Assembly: GCA_023411115.1 (NCBI GenBank)
Contig: JAEYPF010000018.1
Location: 186,001 to 250,000, forward strand
Direction: 5' to 3'
DNA length: 64,000 nucleotides
Source: Methanobacteriota archaeon
GTDB taxonomy: Archaea; Methanobacteriota; Methanobacteria; Methanobacteriales; Methanobacteriaceae
The position numbers and the translations under genes are program-made. Positions 60,030 to 64,000 of this stretch are shown in pieces; position 1 is the stretch's first letter, and the number at the start of each line of letters is the position of its first letter. The notes under the pieces are model-generated. The model ran no database searches. It was not told the origin of the DNA and saw nothing but the letters and a program-made list of their open reading frames with translations.

Positions 60030-61739
60030 ATGCGTGGTTTTGATGCTTTTAAAAAGGATAAAAAGTATTTTATCTCCTTAATTTTACTATTTTTATTCAT
60101 CATTTCAGTTTTATCAAACATAACTTTTGCCAGTTCTGAAAGTGATTCTCCATCAATGGATTTAAATCTTTATTTAAAGGAAGATGGTACTTTACACATT
60201 AAGAAAGTTATTCATTATCCATTTACAGGTCAAAACGATAATTACAGGGAAATATATTTAGAAAATAATCAAAAGCCAGAAAATTTAAAGGTATCTTTTC
60301 AAGGAGCATATGGTGATTATGATATAATTGATAACTGGGAAGGGACCAGTGTAAAAATATATTTCTACTCTAATCCAGAAAAGACAGTTCCAATTGGAAA
60401 TAAAAATGTTGACGTTTTTTTTGAATATGATCTGATACATTTAATAAAAATTTACAATAATAACGCAGTATTAAGTTATGATCTGCTTAATGATAGTAAA
60501 CATGAAGCTTATGAAAAATTAACCGCTAATCTATATTTTAAATCAAATAAAAGTGTATATTACTGGCTAGATCCTTCTTACTATTCCTATACTTCTGGAT
60601 GGAATCAGAGTGATTTAAAAATAACTGTCTTTAATAATTCCCCCTATGATTATTTAAAAATAAATGTGTTAATACCCAAAAATCAGTTTAATATAAATCC
60701 GAAAAATGGAATTGTAATTAATAAAAATTTTACAGGCGAAATAGATCAGATAGATGATCAGGACCCACAAGTCTTCCCGAATAACTTTTATGGGCTATTA
60801 TCGGGTTTAATTTTATTATTATCATTCACTCCGCTTTTTATTTACTTCATTTATGGAAGAGAACCTAAAATTGATTATGGTACCAAATATGAAACAGATT
60901 TGCCAACAGATGATCCTCCAGCAATAGTAAATGCTGTCTGTGCTGGAGATCCGAAAAGAATTGGAGTCCCTAATTTAGATGGATTTAGAGCCACAATAAT
61001 GGATTTAATCGATAGAAATTATCTGCTTTTGAATAATGCACAATATGGTGAGGATTATGATACTTCTGGATCACTTTTCCTGGAGATAAATTCAGACTAT
61101 GATCCTGATACTCTCTGGGACTTTGAAAATACAGTAATAGATTTCTTGAGGGAATACGAACAGGACGGCATTATATCCATGAATTTAATTACTGAAAGCC
61201 TTGGCTATTACAATAGTTCGAGGTTTTTCAAATACACCTATAAAACCTGGCAAAATGAAGTAAAAAAGGCCATAACTGATGGAAACTTCAAAAAAGCATT
61301 TCATTCAAAAGGGGACAAATATTTAAAGACTTTTGGATTATTAGGGGTAGGAAGTGTCCTTGTTTTCTTTAGATCTGCTTCTAAGTCCGTTTCAGGTACA
61401 TTTATTTTGTGCATGCTGATTTTAGGGGGTGTATCTTTGGTGTCCTTGTTAATGCCTCAAAGAATTGCTGGCCGGTGGACTAATTATGGAAGAGAATATT
61501 ACGAAAAATGGCATAGTTTTAAGAGATATATCAAAGATTACAGTTTAATAAAAGAATATCCGCCCGAGTCAGTTAATGTATGGAATAAGTATCTGGTTTA
61601 TGCCACTGCATTAGGTGCAGCTGATGGAGTTAGACAAGCTATAGGGCTATATTTCCCTCAAGATCAAGGTAGAAGTAATGATCAAGTTCTTTTTTCTTCA
61701 CTGGAAAATATACTTGATTCTGTATTTAATTCGGATTGA
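60030..61739 (+). CDS. DUF2207 membrane protein, second copy
   Basis: A 569-residue paralogue of the preceding gene. It has the same plan: signal peptide (about 10-34), extracellular DUF2207 domain (about 40-255), a membrane helix, cytoplasmic domain starting YFIYGREPKIDY, two further helices (about 440-475) and a conserved SLIKEYPPESVNVWNKYLVYATALGAADGV near the end. It lacks the Gly-rich tail. The ribosome site GGGAGATACAACTA precedes ATG. An own promoter block at 59953-59970 suggests separate transcription from the lemA operon. Sequence divergence indicates an old duplication. Confidence 0.88.
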   Translation: MRGFDAFKKDKKYFISLILLFLFIISVLSNITFASSESDSPSMDLNLYLKEDGTLHIKKVIHYPFTGQNDNYREIYLENNQKPENLKVSFQGAYGDYDIIDNWEGTSVKIYFYSNPEKTVPIGNKNVDVFFEYDLIHLIKIYNNNAVLSYDLLNDSKHEAYEKLTANLYFKSNKSVYYWLDPSYYSYTSGWNQSDLKITVFNNSPYDYLKINVLIPKNQFNINPKNGIVINKNFTGEIDQIDDQDPQVFPNNFYGLLSGLILLLSFTPLFIYFIYGREPKIDYGTKYETDLPTDDPPAIVNAVCAGDPKRIGVPNLDGFRATIMDLIDRNYLLLNNAQYGEDYDTSGSLFLEINSDYDPDTLWDFENTVIDFLREYEQDGIISMNLITESLGYYNSSRFFKYTYKTWQNEVKKAITDGNFKKAFHSKGDKYLKTFGLLGVGSVLVFFRSASKSVSGTFILCMLILGGVSLVSLLMPQRIAGRWTNYGREYYEKWHSFKRYIKDYSLIKEYPPESVNVWNKYLVYATALGAADGVRQAIGLYFPQDQGRSNDQVLFSSLENILDSVFNSD

Positions 61740-61788
61740 TTGAATCATCCGCTTTAATGAACATATAAAACTTCATCCAATTTCATTC

Positions 61789-61806
61789 AAACTAAATTTT
61801 TAAATA
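61789..61806 (+). promoter_or_regulatory. Promoter block of the short DUF2207 gene
   Basis: The same AAACTAAATTTTTAAATA, ending 23 bp before the start ATG 61829. There is no ribosome site, so the transcript is probably leaderless. Confidence 0.65.
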
Positions 61807-61828
61807 ACACCCTCGCTTATTAAACAAC

Positions 61829-62830
61829 ATGGACATTATGTTTAATTATGGCTCCTTATTGGAGATTTTAATGTTATTGGGGTCTCTTATACCGCTATAT
61901 ATTTATTTAATGAATAATAGAGAGCTTAAAATTAGTCATAATGTAAAATATGAGATGGAACTGCCAACTGATGACCCTCCAGCGGTAGTAAATGCAGTAT
62001 GCGCGGGAGATCCAAGAAGAGTTGGAGTTCCAAATTTAAATGGGTTTAGGGCTACAATACTGGATTTGATTGATAGAAATTATCTATTTTTAAAAAACAG
62101 ATCTTATAATCGATTTTACAATTCAGAGTCGTTATTATTGGAAATTAATCCCAACAAGGACCTTTCTTCCCTATGGAAATTTGAAGTAATGGTTTTAGAC
62201 TTCTTGAGAGAATATGAACAGGAAGGAATCATATCAATGGATTTACTCTCAGAAAGCATGAAACGTCTTACTAATGGTCAATTTGACCGTTCTGAATATA
62301 GAAATTTAATATATGAATATGAAAGAAATTTATATGCCTATGAAGACTGGAAAAATGAAGTTAAAAGAACTTTAGTAGAAGGGCATTTTAACGAGGCATT
62401 TTATAGCAATGGATACAACTATTTAAAAATTTTTGGAGTTTTAGGGACAATAACAGCTTGGGCTTTGATGTTTTATTCGTTTCCCTCCAGGTTATTTTCA
62501 GGAATATTTATGTTATGTGCCTTGACTTTATTGATATCATCTTTTATATCCCTTTTCCTGCCCCAGAAAATTGTTGGACACTGGACGCCTTATGGTCGAG
62601 AATATTATGAAAGATGGATGAATTTTAAGAGATATATAGAAGATTTTAGTTTAATAAAGGACTGCTCTCCAGAATATGTAAAAATTTGGAATAAATATCT
62701 GGTATACGCCACCGCTTTAGGGGCTGCTAAAGGCGTTAAAAAAATTATTGGATTATCACTTCCAGAGGATGAACTCTTAAAATCTGATGTATATATGTTT
62801 CATAATTATGAATACAAAAATTCGGACTAA
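61829..62830 (+). CDS. DUF2207 paralogue lacking the extracellular domain
   Basis: A 333-residue paralogue. It starts at the membrane helix that follows the extracellular domain in the other two copies (YGSLLEILMLLGSLIPLYIYL), then RELKISHNVKYEMELPTDDPPAVVNAVCAGDPRRVGVPNLNGFRATILDLIDRNYL and the two C-terminal membrane helices. The whole signal peptide and DUF2207 outer domain (about 240 residues) are missing. The promoter block directly precedes the start, so this is an expressed short form rather than a broken gene end. Its cytoplasmic part is closest to copy 2. Confidence 0.8.
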   Translation: MDIMFNYGSLLEILMLLGSLIPLYIYLMNNRELKISHNVKYEMELPTDDPPAVVNAVCAGDPRRVGVPNLNGFRATILDLIDRNYLFLKNRSYNRFYNSESLLLEINPNKDLSSLWKFEVMVLDFLREYEQEGIISMDLLSESMKRLTNGQFDRSEYRNLIYEYERNLYAYEDWKNEVKRTLVEGHFNEAFYSNGYNYLKIFGVLGTITAWALMFYSFPSRLFSGIFMLCALTLLISSFISLFLPQKIVGHWTPYGREYYERWMNFKRYIEDFSLIKDCSPEYVKIWNKYLVYATALGAAKGVKKIIGLSLPEDELLKSDVYMFHNYEYKNSD

Positions 62831-62899
62831 TACAATAGGCTGATCTAAACAAGATTTAATTTCACTATATCATAAACTCGGATTATTTAACTTCATTTT

Positions 62900-62917
62900 A
62901 AACTAAATTTTTAAATA
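62900..62917 (+). promoter_or_regulatory. Promoter block of cfbB
   Basis: AAACTAAATTTTTAAATA again, ending 22 bp before ATG 62940. As with the short DUF2207 gene there is no ribosome site, so a leaderless transcript is likely. Confidence 0.65.
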
Positions 62918-62939
62918 ACATCTCACCTTACTACATTAT

Positions 62940-64000
62940 ATGAGAATAGTCTTAGCAGGAACAGGAAGTGCAGTAGGGAAAACAACCATTTCAACAGGCA
63001 TAATGAAAGCACTGTCAGAAGAATACAGGGTACAGCCATTTAAAGTGGGTCCGGACTATATAGATCCATCTTATCACACGCTTGCAACAGGAAATAGTTC
63101 AAGGAACCTTGATTCATTTTTCATGTCTGACGGGCAAATAAGAACCTCATTTGAGCGAGGTTTAGATACATCTAAAGCTGATTTTGGGATAATTGAAGGC
63201 GTAAGAGGGCTTTATGAGGGAATAAGTCCTATTGAAGATGTTGGAAACACGGCGTCTATCGCAAAAGCACTTAATGCACCTGTGATACTTATTTTAAATT
63301 CAAGGAGCCTTGTAAAAAGCGCTGCGGCAATTGTAATTGGGTTTAAGACACTCGATCCAACCATCCGGATTGAGGGAGTGATCCTGAATCAAGTAAAAAA
63401 TAAAAGACACTACCTTAAAACCAAGGAAGCGGTTGAAACATTGGCAAAAGTTGATGTAATTGGTGGAATTCAAAGAGATGATGCAATAAAAGTTGAACAG
63501 AGGCACCTTGGACTTGTACCTGCAGTGGAACGTGAAAACTTACTGGGTTATATTGAAAAATGGGGAGAGATTATCAGGGAAAATATAGATATAGATGCCC
63601 TTATTTCTATAATGAAGAACTCTGGAAAGCTTCCAGAGGGAAGAGAAGATACATGGCACGAGGAAAATAAGAAAAAAGTTAAAATCGGAGTTGCCATGGA
63701 TGAAGTGTTTAACTTTTATTATACTGAAAATTTAGAGGCACTGGAAGCTAACAATGCACAAATAGTTCAGTTTAGCCCATTACATGATGAAGAAGTCCCT
63801 GACGTTGATGGAATTTATTTTGGAGGAGGTTATCCTGAAATTTTTGCAAAGGAGCTGGAACAGAATAAATCAATGAGAAAGTCTGTACTTAAATTCCACG
63901 ACGATGGAAATCCGATTTACGCCGAATGCGGGGGTCTTATGTACCTTACAAACTCCATCAACGGCAAAAAAATGTGTAATATTTTTAATTACGACTCAGT
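62940..64000 (+). CDS. cfbB: Ni-sirohydrochlorin/cobyrinate a,c-diamide synthase (partial)
   Basis: The gene runs off the right end; 353 codons are visible. The product is a CobB/CbiA-type glutamine amidotransferase that adds amides to the a and c acetate side chains; in methanogens the homologue CfbB works on Ni-sirohydrochlorin for coenzyme F430 (and possibly on cobyrinate for B12). The P-loop GTGSAVGKTT is at residues 7-16, followed by PFKVGPDYIDPSYH, and IIEGVRGLYEG. The C-terminal half has the class I glutaminase part with YFGGGYPEIFA and the nucleophile Cys in YAECGGLMYL. Promoter and start are as described for the block at 62900. Confidence 0.93.
   Translation, partial: MRIVLAGTGSAVGKTTISTGIMKALSEEYRVQPFKVGPDYIDPSYHTLATGNSSRNLDSFFMSDGQIRTSFERGLDTSKADFGIIEGVRGLYEGISPIEDVGNTASIAKALNAPVILILNSRSLVKSAAAIVIGFKTLDPTIRIEGVILNQVKNKRHYLKTKEAVETLAKVDVIGGIQRDDAIKVEQRHLGLVPAVERENLLGYIEKWGEIIRENIDIDALISIMKNSGKLPEGREDTWHEENKKKVKIGVAMDEVFNFYYTENLEALEANNAQIVQFSPLHDEEVPDVDGIYFGGGYPEIFAKELEQNKSMRKSVLKFHDDGNPIYAECGGLMYLTNSINGKKMCNIFNYDS

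Overview
The window looks like a near-origin chromosome segment of a methanogenic archaeon of the order Methanobacteriales (Methanobacterium-like). Direct indications are the very AT-rich intergenic DNA, GGTGAT/GGAGG-type ribosome sites with many TTG starts, archaeal TATA promoters, an Orc1/Cdc6 gene beside an array of TTTACACTTGAAAT origin boxes of the type known from Methanothermobacter, a Hef helicase-nuclease, a fused Kae1-Bud32, methanogenesis marker protein 12, and a Ni-sirohydrochlorin a,c-diamide synthase (coenzyme F430). Genus and species are inference.

Layout. 1-2627 is a gene-free, AT-rich replication origin with at least nine origin recognition boxes and a separate degenerate repeat array, followed by cdc6 (2.6-3.8 kb). 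4.1-8.4 kb holds pyrB, trmI and hef on the minus strand. 8.6-11.2 kb carries three poorly known genes, two of them sharing a zinc-ribbon tail. 11.2-17.2 kb is a minus-strand housekeeping block: aconitase-X-type dehydratase, RecJ-like DHH protein, S15, XTP pyrophosphatase, a DUF5946 protein and Kae1-Bud32. 18-20.4 kb is a large Ig-repeat surface protein; 20.6-24.3 kb holds a CobT-like protein, a small membrane-protein/XRE-regulator operon and UppP. 24.4-25.2 kb is non-coding, with a gene relic and AT-rich palindromic repeats.

Branched-chain amino-acid synthesis is spread over 20 kb: ilvE (25.2 kb), ilvC (31.7), ilvN-ilvB (33.5-35.8) and ilvD (45.3). Between them lie tRNA-Val, a membrane-anchored restriction-endonuclease-fold protein, surE, a TPR protein with an apparent frameshift, a CPBP protease, a CadD-like transporter, a response regulator, purD, argF, a secreted transglutaminase-like protein, an HtpX-like protease, argS with a long insertion, and three signal-peptidase-like genes. 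47.4-54.1 kb has an MgtC-type membrane protein, thrS, two stand-alone PGB_1 domains, a segA-segB (ParA/ParB-like) pair and a radical SAM protein. 54.2-57.3 kb holds four tandem secreted paralogues of unknown function and a Cys-rich exported protein. 57.5-62.8 kb is LemA plus three DUF2207 genes, and cfbB runs off the right end.

The most interesting points are the segAB pair bracketed by AT-rich repeats that recur 26 kb away beside ilvE, the origin architecture with an outlying origin box at 17.45 kb, apparent non-AUG starts (ATA, ATT) on exported-protein genes, a zinc-ribbon signal-peptidase homologue with Thr at the catalytic Ser position, and one 18-bp promoter block repeated in front of two DUF2207 genes and cfbB.
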